Below are positions 56,724-64,000 of a stretch of 64,000 bases of DNA, piece by piece. The notes beneath the pieces were generated by a model. The model saw nothing but the letters and a program-made list of their open reading frames with translations, was not told where the DNA came from and did no database searches. The stretch lies in the NCBI RefSeq assembly GCF_031581025.1, contig NZ_JAVLCA010000004.1. One strand, given 5' to 3'. Source of the DNA: Salibaculum sp031581025. GTDB taxonomy: Bacteria; Pseudomonadota; Alphaproteobacteria; Rhodobacterales; Rhodobacteraceae. Positions within the stretch are counted from its first letter, which is position 1; every line of letters begins with the position of its first letter. Both the position numbers and the translations under genes were made by a program.

Positions 56724-57104
56724 TCAGGAAATGGGGCGGGTCATGCCGATCTCGTCCCGCGTGGCGGTCAGCAGGCGCATGAGCCGCGACAGGGTCGCCG
56801 CCAGGGCCGGTTCGTCCCCGGCCACATGGCAGTAATGCGCATCGGCCCCGACCCGCGCGACCTGCCGCATCCCGATCCTGTCGGCCAGGGCGACGATGGC
56901 ATGCAAGCGGCTGTCGAGGCGCTCGGGCTCGGCCAGGCGGTAGTCATCCTCCACGCGGCGCAGGTGGCGGCCAAGGTCGGTCACGCAGACCGATATGAAA
57001 TCCTCGGTCCGCCGGACATCCGCGACATCTGCCGCTTCGCCCGCCACGGGCAGGCATTGGTCATGTTGTCCCGCCTCGCGCGGGACCATCCTGATGATCT
57101 GCAT
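56724..57104 (-). CDS. Hypothetical protein
   Basis: 126 residues from the ATG at 57104 (MQIIRMVPREAGQHDQCLPV), chosen because GGGGAA precedes it; ATG 57113 and GTG 57125 are alternatives. It is mostly helical and contains HAIVALADRIGMRQVARVGAD and a C-terminal LATLSRLMRLLTATRDE-like helix that recalls histidine phosphotransfer domains, without an obvious phospho-His context. I do not recognise the family. Divergent from the carbonic anhydrase gene. Confidence 0.55.
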   Translation of the reverse strand: MQIIRMVPREAGQHDQCLPVAGEAADVADVRRTEDFISVCVTDLGRHLRRVEDDYRLAEPERLDSRLHAIVALADRIGMRQVARVGADAHYCHVAGDEPALAATLSRLMRLLTATRDEIGMTRPIS

Positions 57105-57167
57105 TTTCCCCATTCCCCGCGACACCGTGCGGGGCCCTTGATATTCACCACACGGATCATATTGGTG

Positions 57168-57180
57168 CGAAACGGTTTCG
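57168..57180. promoter_or_regulatory. Palindrome 1 upstream of the carbonic anhydrase gene
   Basis: CGAAAC-G-GTTTCG, perfect 13-bp dyad. The form resembles LacI-family operators. It lies 103 bp before the start codon at 57283. Confidence 0.4.
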
Positions 57181-57220
57181 AAGGAGGTAACACGGCGACG
57201 GGGCGCAACGGCGTTTTCCC

Positions 57221-57232
57221 TCGAAATTTCGA
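57221..57232. promoter_or_regulatory. Palindrome 2 upstream of the carbonic anhydrase gene
   Basis: TCGAAATTTCGA, perfect 12-bp dyad sharing the CGAAA/TTTCG arms of palindrome 1. Centres are about 52 bp apart, close to five helical turns. Confidence 0.4.
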
Positions 57233-57282
57233 CGAATTGCGCGTAGTTGTTCCATGACTTGGACCCAACGGAAGGCAGGCCA

Positions 57283-57933
57283 ATGACGACCGCCCCAAGC
57301 CCCTTGCCCGACTATCTTGTCAATCGCTACCATGGCTGGCGGGCCACGACCTATGCCCGCAACACCGCCTGGTATCAGCACCTGGCCGAGATGGGCCAGC
57401 ATCCCCGTGCCATGGTGATTTCCTGCTGTGACAGCCGGGTCCATGTCACCTCGATCTTCGGGGCCGATCAGGGCGAATTCTTCATCCACCGCAACGTGGC
57501 CAACCTTGTGCCGCCCCATGCGCCCGACGGAGAGACCCACGGAACCTCGGCCTCGGTCGAATACGCGGTTACGGTTCTCAAGGTCGCCCATTTGATCGTT
57601 CTGGGCCATTCCAACTGCGGCGGCGTGAAGGGCTGTTATGACATGTGTTCGGGCAAGGCGCCGGAACTCGCGAGCAGTTCCAGCTTCGTGGGCCGTTGGA
57701 TGAAGATCCTGCGCGGCAAGTTCGAGACCCTGCCCGAGGGCGACGAGGCCAGTCGCCTGCGGGAACTGGAGCAGCAGGCGGTTCGGACCTCGCTTGACAA
57801 CCTGACCACCTTCCCCTTCGTGCGCCAGGCCATGGAGGCCGGACGGCTGACGCTGCACGGGCTGTGGAACGACATCGGCGCGGGCAGCCTTTCCGGCCTT
57901 GACCCGCGAACCGGGGAATTCACCCCGCTGTAA
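57283..57933 (+). CDS. Beta-carbonic anhydrase
   Basis: 216 residues. Zinc ligands Cys48 with Asp50 and Arg52 (SCCDSRV), and His/Cys in LGHSNCGGVKGC. The FIHRNVANLVPP segment is also conserved. It interconverts CO2 and bicarbonate. ATG at 57283 follows GGAAGGCAGG. It is followed on the same strand by sbtA and sbtB, so it probably converts imported bicarbonate to CO2 or supplies carboxylases. Confidence 0.95.
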   Translation: MTTAPSPLPDYLVNRYHGWRATTYARNTAWYQHLAEMGQHPRAMVISCCDSRVHVTSIFGADQGEFFIHRNVANLVPPHAPDGETHGTSASVEYAVTVLKVAHLIVLGHSNCGGVKGCYDMCSGKAPELASSSSFVGRWMKILRGKFETLPEGDEASRLRELEQQAVRTSLDNLTTFPFVRQAMEAGRLTLHGLWNDIGAGSLSGLDPRTGEFTPL

Positions 57934-58003
57934 TCCCTTTGCGGTTGCCCTTGCGGCAATTCGGTCATAATCACCGGCTACCTGCGACAACCCGGGGTGC
58001 CTG

Positions 58004-58981
58004 ATGGCCGACATCCTTTCTCTTGCCGCCCAGAACCTTCTGTCCCCTGTCATTCTGTCCTTCATCCTAGGCGTGGCCGCAGCCCTGGGCCGGTCGGATC
58101 TGTCGGTGCCCGAGGCCGTCGCCAAGGGATTGTCGATCTATCTTCTCTTCGCCATCGGCTTCAAGGGCGGCGCCAGCGTGGCGAGCTACGGCGTGGACGC
58201 CACGCTGGTGGCGACGATCACGGCCGGGCTGATCCTGTCGGCCGGTCTGCCCCTGGTCGCCTTCAATCTGCTGAAGATCATGACGAAGATGTCGCGCACG
58301 GATGCGGCCGCGGTTGCCGGGCACTATGGGTCGATCTCCATCGTGACCTTCGTCGCCGCCACCTCGGTGCTGGAGGGGCGCGGCCTCTCGTCTGAGGGGT
58401 ACATGGTCGCCGTCGCCGCCGTGATGGAGGCCCCGGCGATCCTCTCGGCGCTCTGGCTGATCTCGACCGGCGGGTCCGACAAACGGATGGACGGCGCGCT
58501 GCTGCGGGAAATCCTGCTCAACGGCTCAATCGTTCTGCTGGTGGGCGCCTTTCTCATTGGCATGGTCACGGGCGAAGAGGGGCTGGCGAGCATCTCCAGC
58601 TTCATCGTCGCACCCTTTACCGGCGTGCTTTGCCTGTTTCTGCTGGACATGGGGCTGGTCGCGGGGCGCGGGTTGCGTGACGTGCGCGGCGTTCTGGGCG
58701 GTGGGGCCATCGCCTTCGGCATCCTGATGCCGGTGATCGGCAGCCTGGCCGGACTGGCGGCGGCGCTGCTGATCGGGCTCAGCACCGGCGGCGCCGTGCT
58801 GCTCATGGTGCTGTCGGCCTCGGCCAGCTACATCGCGGTGCCCGCGGCGATGCGCGTGGCCCTGCCCGAGGCGAACCCGTCGATTTACCTGACCCTGTCA
58901 CTGGGAATAACATTCCCGTTCAACCTGACGGTCGGCATCCCGCTCTACGTGACGCTGGCCCGACTGGCCACCGGAGGCTGA
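58004..58981 (+). CDS. sbtA: SbtA-type sodium-dependent bicarbonate transporter
   Basis: 325 residues with about ten hydrophobic helices. The N-terminus LLSPVILSFILGVAAALGRSDLSVPEAV and IYLLFAIGFKGGASVA, GHYGSISIVTFVAA and VMEAPAILSALWLIS in the mid part are the SbtA pattern (key blocks given). In cyanobacteria SbtA imports bicarbonate with Na+ and is held inactive by SbtB. It is one base apart from sbtB and 70 bp after the carbonic anhydrase gene. There is no visible carboxysome or RuBisCO gene in the window. Confidence 0.92.
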   Translation: MADILSLAAQNLLSPVILSFILGVAAALGRSDLSVPEAVAKGLSIYLLFAIGFKGGASVASYGVDATLVATITAGLILSAGLPLVAFNLLKIMTKMSRTDAAAVAGHYGSISIVTFVAATSVLEGRGLSSEGYMVAVAAVMEAPAILSALWLISTGGSDKRMDGALLREILLNGSIVLLVGAFLIGMVTGEEGLASISSFIVAPFTGVLCLFLLDMGLVAGRGLRDVRGVLGGGAIAFGILMPVIGSLAGLAAALLIGLSTGGAVLLMVLSASASYIAVPAAMRVALPEANPSIYLTLSLGITFPFNLTVGIPLYVTLARLATGG

Positions 58982-58982
58982 C

Positions 58983-59294
58983 ATGCAGACCCACAAGGCA
59001 AAGCGCGTGGTCATCACCATCGAGGCGATCATGCAGAAGCGGCTGACCGATACGATCGAGGCGGCCGGGGTGACGGGCTATTCCATCCTGCCGGTTCTGG
59101 GCGGATCGGGCCGGTCCGGCGCGTGGTCGCGCGAGGGGCAGGTCAGCCGCGCCAGCGGCATGGTGCAGGTGGTCTGCATCATCAAGCCCGAGCGGCTGGA
59201 CGCGCTGTTGGAAGCAGCCTTCGACGTGGTGGACAAGCACATCGGCGTGGTCACCATCACCGACGTGGAAGTGCTGCGAGCCGAACGGTTCTAG
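58983..59294 (+). CDS. sbtB: SbtB, PII-like regulator of SbtA
   Basis: 103 residues, a PII-fold protein: KRVVITIEAIMQKRLTDTIEAAG, GSGRSGAWSREGQVSRASGMVQVVCIIKPERLDALLEAA and HIGVVTITDVEVLRAERF (key blocks). The T-loop lacks the Tyr of GlnK, and the C-terminus lacks the CGPxGC redox motif of cyanobacterial SbtB. It should bind adenine nucleotides (cAMP/AMP/ADP in cyanobacteria) and block SbtA. Its start is 1 nt after the sbtA stop. Confidence 0.9.
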   Translation: MQTHKAKRVVITIEAIMQKRLTDTIEAAGVTGYSILPVLGGSGRSGAWSREGQVSRASGMVQVVCIIKPERLDALLEAAFDVVDKHIGVVTITDVEVLRAERF

Positions 59295-59304
59295 CCGTTT
59301 CGGG

Positions 59305-59354
59305 ACGTTTTGTACAACGCCCGGCCCCCCAGCATCACGGTTTGTACAAAACGT
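59305..59354. promoter_or_regulatory. Pair of inverted 13-bp repeats upstream of the TadG-like operon
   Basis: ACGTTTTGTACAA (59305-59317) and its exact reverse complement TTGTACAAAACGT (59342-59354) are separated by 24 bp. Each holds the palindromic core TTGTACAA; core centres are 32 bp apart, about three helical turns. Position 147-196 bp upstream of the TadG-like start suggests cooperative dimer sites. A hairpin terminator is less likely because there is no T-run after it. Confidence 0.55.
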
Positions 59355-59500
59355 CGGCGTCGCATGGGCGGACGAGTTTGACGGCGCGGCCTGCCACGTG
59401 CCGGCAGGCGGGCGCGAAATAACGCCGCGCTTCTGCCTCAGATTCGTCGCAATTCGCCGGAAGATATGAAGTCTGCAGCAATCGGGAGCGAACGTTCACC

Positions 59501-62500
59501 ATGCAGTTCCTACGTCTCCTAGGTCTTCTGATCGGCCGACGGCGCACCTGTGCAGAGAAACTCGCCCGGTTCGCATCGCAGGAGTCCGGCGCGATCGGCC
59601 TGTTCTCGTTGTTCGTGTTCCTGGTCATCCTGACGGTCGGCGGGCTGGCGCTAGACCTGATGCATACCGAGTTCAAGCGCACCCGGCTTCAGAACGCGCT
59701 GGACCGGGCCGTGCTGACCGCCGCGGCCGACCCCGAGAACGCCGGCACCGACGTCGTGGGCGAAAGCCTGACGACACTGGGCCTGTCAGACCAGCTGATC
59801 GGGGTGCGCGACACCAGCACGGCCACCGAGCGACAGATCACCGCGTCGGCGGAGGACGAGGTCGGAACGCAGTTTCCCGGACTCGTCGGGCTGGAAAGCT
59901 TGTCGGCCCCGGCCTCGGCGGCCGCCTACGTGCCGAACGGTGGCAAAGAAATCTCGATGGTATTCGACATCTCGGGGTCCATGCGGTACGCCTCGGGCGG
60001 GCGTCAGCGTATCGAGTTCCTGCGCGATGGCGCCGGCGCGTTCGCGGACCGCGTTCTGGCGGACGACCTCGCCGAGACGACCTCGATCAACCTCGTGCCC
60101 TTCGCCGGTCAGGTGAATCCGGGCCGGACGCTGTTCAAGCGCCTTGGCGGCAAGCGCTGGCACAGGCAGTCCTCGTGCAAGGAAGTCCTGAACGCGGAGT
60201 TCATGGAACCGGGCCTGCCGACAGCCAGCGGCCTCCAATTGCCCCATTTCATGGAGTGGGACATCGACCCCGAAACGATGGACTGGGGCTGGTGTCCCAC
60301 GGACGACGCGGCGGTGCGCGTGGCGCAGAATGATCCCGGCCGGATCAAGTCCTATCTCGACAACATTCGTCTGCATGATGGCACCGGAACGCACATCGGG
60401 CTGAAATACGGGCTAAGGCTTCTGGATCCGTCCGCAAGGGCGCACTTCGAGACACTGGCCTACAATGGCGAAATCCCGCAGCGGTTCGGAAACCGCCCCC
60501 TGCCCTATTCCGAGGCCACGCGGAAATACCTGGTGCTTGTCACCGATGGCGGCGTGACCGACCAGTCGCGGCCGGTGGGCGCCTCCTACGAAAACGTCTA
60601 CTGCGAGGATCCGGCCCGGGACGACCCGGACCAGACGCCGCAGGACACGGACTACGACGGCGCCACCGCGGCCGACCCGGACCCCGACGGTGACGGCCTT
60701 GTGACGCTCTATTTCGACGGCCACCAGGTGGCCAGCACCGACAACGTGAACCAGCACGCCGACAACCGGTCGCACATCGACGTGCGCAAGCTGTTCGCCG
60801 ACGTGCGCCTTGAGAATGGCAGCACGGTGGACCGCGTGGAGGTGGTGGTGCCGCTCGACGAGCTTGACCGCCACCCGGAGACGGGCGAACTCAACTTCCT
60901 GGAAAAGCGACAGGGCGACAACAATACCACCATCCGCACCCTGACAGTGGTGATGAGCGACGGCCAGCGCTTCACGATCAAGGACTCCAGCCCCACCGAT
61001 TTTCGCGAGCAGGACACCTCGAAGGTCGGTGACGGCACAGTCGGCAGCACCGGCCCGCTGAACGGCGACAGCTTCACCCCCGAGCACGGCGACATCTTCG
61101 TCGAAACCAATTCCTCGATCGACCTCGTCTACGCCGGGACCAGCGACGACGCGCCCGATGGCGACAACAGGACCCATTGCGTCGACGGAAGCTGCTTTGA
61201 TGTCTCGACCTTCCGGCAACTCGGCGGCGAGAACCTGATGTTCACCACCCGGCCCGAGGGGTTCGACCCCGACCAGACCAACATCTTTGCCATCGACGTC
61301 AGCGACGACACCTCCGACACTTATGGCGACGGGTTGTTTTCGGTGAACGACGCGGTGCTGCGTTTCCATGACGGGACATCGGACACCACGACCACGGCCG
61401 ATGACGGAGATGCCGACAGAGGCCACGGCAACGATTGCGACGGCTACGACGAGGAGAACCCCGGCACCAGCACCGGCATAGACCCGGACCTTTGCAGCAC
61501 CGAGACCGCCGAGAGCAACGAGGCCACGATTCTCAACGCCGATCCCGATGGCGACGGGCTGACCCGGCTGTACTTCCGGCCCAATCAGGTGGCGAGCACC
61601 GACAACATCAACCAGCGCGGCGACAACCGCGCCCATTTCGACCCGATTCGGCGGATGGACAGCGTGGTGCTTTCGAACGGGTCGCAGGTCGATTTCATCG
61701 AGGTCGTGGTGCCCGCCGACGAGACCGCCCTTCACCCCGGCACCGACGAGCTGAACTTCCTCGAGAAGCGCCAGGGCGACAACAACACCACGATCCAGGC
61801 GATCAACGTGGTGATGACCGACGGCCAGGTCTTCGAGGTCAAGGGCGGCAGCACGATCGACTTTCGCGAACAGGACACGTCGAAAGTGGGCGACGGCACG
61901 CTGGGCGCGCTGGGCCCGCTGCACGGCGACAGCTTCACCCCGCATCACGGCGACACCTTCGTCGAGACCAATTCCGCGGTGGACATGGTCTATGCGGGCA
62001 CGAGCATCGACGCGCCCGCCGATCCCGACCGCACCGAGTTCTACCACCTCGATGGCAACAACTGGATGTTCACCTCGAACCCGTCAGGCCTGGACATGAC
62101 GCAAACCAACGTGATGGCCATCGACATCAGCGACGACACGTCGGACGCCTTCGGCGACGGCCTGTTCACCGTCACCAACGATCTGTTGGCGCATGCCGGC
62201 GACCGGGATTTCGACGATCGCGAGCTCGACTACCAGAACGAATGCAATGCCCAGATCCGCGAGGTCTTCGGTGATTCCGACGACGGGACCACGGCCCGCA
62301 ACTACGCCCCGACCGAGGTCTTCAAGGACCCCGGGGATTTCTTCGATCACGACGAACTGGGCAGCCTGGCGAACTTGCGCGCCCAGTGCGAGCAGGCACG
62401 CCGCGACGGCGTGGTCGTCTACACGGTCGGCATCGACACGCCGCCCGAGGTCGCCGACGAGATCGAGGCCTGCGCCAGTTCACCGGCGCACGCGTTCGAC

Positions 62501-62575
62501 ATCACCGCCAGCGAAACCGAAGGCGTCGTGAAATCCATCGCCAATGCCATTCGCCGGGACGGGTTGAGGCAATGA
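59501..62575 (+). CDS. TadG-like pilus-assembly protein with VWA domain and two inserted repeat modules
   Basis: 1024 residues, about twice the usual TadG size. The N-terminus has the TadE/TadG segment (QESGAIGLFSLFVFLVILTV, about 28-75). A VWA domain starts at about 150 with MIDAS FDISGSM (Asp156, Ser158, Ser160) and continues to KYLVLVTDGGVTD (about 340-355). It is then interrupted: module 1 (391-620) and module 2 (680-896) are two copies of one domain, each opening with DPDGDG and sharing NFLEKRQGDNNTTI and DFREQDTSKVGDGT. The VWA closes at about 960-1024 (VVVYTVGIDTPPEVADEIEAC). Likely secreted or membrane-anchored, Ca-binding. Overlaps the next gene by 4 bp. Confidence 0.88.
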   Translation: MQFLRLLGLLIGRRRTCAEKLARFASQESGAIGLFSLFVFLVILTVGGLALDLMHTEFKRTRLQNALDRAVLTAAADPENAGTDVVGESLTTLGLSDQLIGVRDTSTATERQITASAEDEVGTQFPGLVGLESLSAPASAAAYVPNGGKEISMVFDISGSMRYASGGRQRIEFLRDGAGAFADRVLADDLAETTSINLVPFAGQVNPGRTLFKRLGGKRWHRQSSCKEVLNAEFMEPGLPTASGLQLPHFMEWDIDPETMDWGWCPTDDAAVRVAQNDPGRIKSYLDNIRLHDGTGTHIGLKYGLRLLDPSARAHFETLAYNGEIPQRFGNRPLPYSEATRKYLVLVTDGGVTDQSRPVGASYENVYCEDPARDDPDQTPQDTDYDGATAADPDPDGDGLVTLYFDGHQVASTDNVNQHADNRSHIDVRKLFADVRLENGSTVDRVEVVVPLDELDRHPETGELNFLEKRQGDNNTTIRTLTVVMSDGQRFTIKDSSPTDFREQDTSKVGDGTVGSTGPLNGDSFTPEHGDIFVETNSSIDLVYAGTSDDAPDGDNRTHCVDGSCFDVSTFRQLGGENLMFTTRPEGFDPDQTNIFAIDVSDDTSDTYGDGLFSVNDAVLRFHDGTSDTTTTADDGDADRGHGNDCDGYDEENPGTSTGIDPDLCSTETAESNEATILNADPDGDGLTRLYFRPNQVASTDNINQRGDNRAHFDPIRRMDSVVLSNGSQVDFIEVVVPADETALHPGTDELNFLEKRQGDNNTTIQAINVVMTDGQVFEVKGGSTIDFREQDTSKVGDGTLGALGPLHGDSFTPHHGDTFVETNSAVDMVYAGTSIDAPADPDRTEFYHLDGNNWMFTSNPSGLDMTQTNVMAIDISDDTSDAFGDGLFTVTNDLLAHAGDRDFDDRELDYQNECNAQIREVFGDSDDGTTARNYAPTEVFKDPGDFFDHDELGSLANLRAQCEQARRDGVVVYTVGIDTPPEVADEIEACASSPAHAFDITASETEGVVKSIANAIRRDGLRQ
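60671..61360 (+). repeat. Module 1 coding repeat in the TadG-like gene
   Basis: Encodes residues 391-620. Aligns along its whole length with module 2 (61538-62188) apart from an extra ~13 residues with two cysteines (THCVDGSCFDVSTF). The two are diverged at synonymous sites even in identical protein blocks, so the duplication is not recent. Confidence 0.85.
61538..62188 (+). repeat. Module 2 coding repeat in the TadG-like gene
   Basis: Encodes residues 680-896, second copy of the module. An acidic, Thr/Asp-rich linker of about 59 residues (HDGTSDTTTTADDGDADRGH and following) joins it to module 1. Confidence 0.85.
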
Positions 62576-63102
62576 TCCTGCGGCACCTTGGAGCTTTCCG
62601 GCGCCGCGAGGACGGCAACGCCACCATCGAGTTCGCCCTGATTTTCCCGGTCTTCGCGTTTCTGTTGATATCAAGCGTCGAAACCGGACTGCTTGCGGTG
62701 CGCCAGGCCATGCTCGAGCGGGCCGCCGGCCTGACGGAGCGTGACATCCGGCTCGATGGCAGCGGGTCCATGACGCTCAGCGAGCGCAAGTCGGCGTTCT
62801 GCGGCGACGCGATCGTGTTCTCGAACTGCGAGGACACCGTTTTCTTCGCCTTCGAAGAGGTCGGCGGCGCGGCCTGGGACTTCAGCCAGCTGTCCACAGG
62901 TTGCGTCGATTCGACCGATACCGTCACGCCGGTCAACACCTTCACGACCGGCCTAACCACGAATCTGTCGGTGGTGCGGATTTGCGCACTCTTCGACCCG
63001 CTCTTCCCGACCTCGGGGCTGGGCGCGACATTGCGCAGGATCGACGGCGAGCACTACGCCCAGGTGGTCCACACGGCCTTCGTCAGCGAGGCCGGATCAT
63101 GA
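62572..63102 (+). CDS. TadE-like pilus-assembly protein (first)
   Basis: 176 residues. TadE N-terminus: RREDGNATIEFALIFPVFAFLLISSVETGLL, i.e. the GNATIEFAL motif plus one TM helix, then an exported C-terminal domain with four cysteines (SAFCGDA, FSNCEDT, STGCVDS, RICALFD). TadE/TadF minor pseudopilins help assemble Flp pili. Start overlaps the TadG stop (ATGA) and its stop overlaps the next start, so the three are one translational unit. No tadZABCD is in the window. Confidence 0.88.
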   Translation: MILRHLGAFRRREDGNATIEFALIFPVFAFLLISSVETGLLAVRQAMLERAAGLTERDIRLDGSGSMTLSERKSAFCGDAIVFSNCEDTVFFAFEEVGGAAWDFSQLSTGCVDSTDTVTPVNTFTTGLTTNLSVVRICALFDPLFPTSGLGATLRRIDGEHYAQVVHTAFVSEAGS

Positions 63103-63651
63103 CGGCCGGACCGCGCAAACCCTCGCGCTGGCGGCGCTTCGTCTCGGATGAGAGCGGCAGCATCTCGATCGAGGCGGTGCTCTGGATCCCGGTCCTGCTG
63201 GCGGCCTGGCTATTGATGGTCTCGGCCGCGGCCGCTTATCACGCGGTGATCGGCAACGTGAACGGGGCGCATGCCGTCGGCGACGTGGTGTCCCGGCAGA
63301 CCCAGGTCCTCGACGCGGCCGATCTCGACGACCTGAACGCCTTGCACCGCCTGATCAGCCAGAGCGGTACGGGCACGGATGTCCGTATCACCACGCTGCG
63401 CTTTGATGCCGCAGACAACAGCTTCGCCCTGCTGGGCTCGCTTGCCGCCGAGAACGCACCAGCCCTGAGCCAGGCCGAGGTCGACGCCCTCGCCAACACG
63501 CTGCCGGCCGTGCCGGACGGCGACCAGCTTACTGGTCGAGACTTGGCTGGACCACGCACCCCTGAGCGCGCTGCTTGCGGAGACTTTCAGCTTTCACCAC
63601 ATGGCGACCGTGCGCCCCCGCCTCGCCGCGCAGATCCGCTTGGTGGACTAA
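63099..63651 (+). pseudogene. TadE-like pilus-assembly protein (second), apparent frameshift near the 3' end
   Basis: TadE-type start (SDESGSISIEAVLWIPVLLA, TM helix about 25-50) and mature part ISQSGTGTDVRITTLRFDA. The frame runs on out of phase after QL at 63531; shifting there continues LVETWLDHAPLSALLAETFS and HHMATVRPRLAAQIRLVD to a stop at 63649-63651, which has the expected TadE C-terminal pattern. Repaired length 183-184 residues. Out of phase, the frame reads on to 63821 with low-complexity Arg/Pro content. A sequencing error is likely. Confidence 0.75.
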
Positions 63652-63923
63652 GCGTGGCAGACCGCCGGGCGACAGGCGTTGTCAGTCGTGATGACCCGGA
63701 CCGGGACGCCCTGCGCCCGCATCTCGCGGCCTTCGCCACGGCCTGTCGCTGGCGCACCCCGGCGTCACCTGCAAGCACGACGCGCCACGCCGCCCAAAGC
63801 CGGGCAGACCCACCCGGATGATCCGGGCTCCGCGCTGCGCAGAAAATTACGCTCATGCGCGGGGAAAATCGTCCTGCCCCCCTTGCGCGCAACCGTCATA
63901 AAAAGTACGCACATAGAAATTGG

Positions 63924-64000
<77 letters not shown>

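Noticed and set aside
59341..59351. TTTGTACAAAA resembling lambda attB-derived cloning sequence
   Set aside because: Only the short core matches; the inverted second copy and native context fit a natural dyad.
60413..62047. 544-codon frame antisense to the TadG-like gene, Val/Gly/His-rich
   Set aside because: Mirror of the Asp-rich coding strand; no domain.
63587..63892. 101-codon minus-strand frame, and plus-strand read-on to 63821, in the stretch before the tRNA
   Set aside because: Arg/Ser/Pro-rich composition typical of shadow frames; I see no credible gene in 63652-63923.

Overview
The window comes from a high-GC alphaproteobacterium, very probably a member of the Rhodobacteraceae (roseobacter group). 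The clues are strong GCC/CTG/GAC codon bias, RR/D-rich proteins, DUF2794 and DUF6478 proteins, an Irr-type iron box in front of an MbfA-like ferritin/VIT1 protein, split MnmC activities, GlnK-AmtB, a TsoY-like membrane protein and an alphaproteobacterial initiator tRNA. It reads as a draft chromosomal scaffold: there is a 100-N gap at 40780-40879 and three genes carry single apparent frameshifts. I see no CRISPR array, prophage, insertion sequence or rRNA operon. Gene density is high and no gene-free stretch exceeds 300 bp.

Layout. 0-9.9 kb: the end of a PatB/MalY C-S lyase, a glutathionyl-hydroquinone reductase, an MltB-type lytic transglycosylase, SMC, a TsoY-like membrane protein and an IlvB-like ThDP enzyme. 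10-19 kb: an FMN reductase, a divergent pair that together matches the two halves of MnmC (tRNA mnm5U synthesis), a DMT exporter, an Slt transglycosylase, dapA, smpB, and a mercaptopyruvate sulfurtransferase overlapping an aromatic aminotransferase. 19-25 kb: glnK-amtB, a class A PBP, and an mlaA-mlaC-small secreted protein operon. 25-31.8 kb: a type I secretion ABC/HlyD pair (hlyD frameshifted), then RidA, a GDPD, a DUF482 acyltransferase, PhhB and MscS. 31.8-42 kb: peroxiredoxin, a ferredoxin reductase overlapping rsmD, map, sfsA, a CinA-N protein, LysR, a dienoyl-CoA reductase and three roseobacter hypotheticals around the scaffold gap. 42-50 kb: accD-folC, ZapE, ornithine cyclodeaminase, a HAD phosphatase, YaiI, FghA and an AEC transporter. 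50-57 kb: mbfA with an Irr box, TetR, an NYN nuclease, glutathione-dependent formaldehyde dehydrogenase, an I78 inhibitor, DUF2794, a C40 peptidase and an M17 aminopeptidase. 57-59.3 kb: beta-carbonic anhydrase, SbtA and SbtB, an inorganic-carbon module. 59.5-63.7 kb: three overlapping TadG/TadE-like genes, then the initiator tRNA at the right edge.

Most striking points: (1) the 1024-residue TadG-like protein, whose VWA domain is split by two copies of a ~220-residue module that each begin with a DPDGDG-type calcium-loop motif; (2) the carbonic anhydrase-SbtA-SbtB cluster, preceded by two CGAAA/TTTCG palindromes and followed by a pair of inverted TTGTACAA sites; (3) the Irr box at mbfA; (4) three frameshifts that can each be repaired by restoring C residues in a CCTGG context; (5) a 7-bp overlap across the N gap that would restore one open frame.
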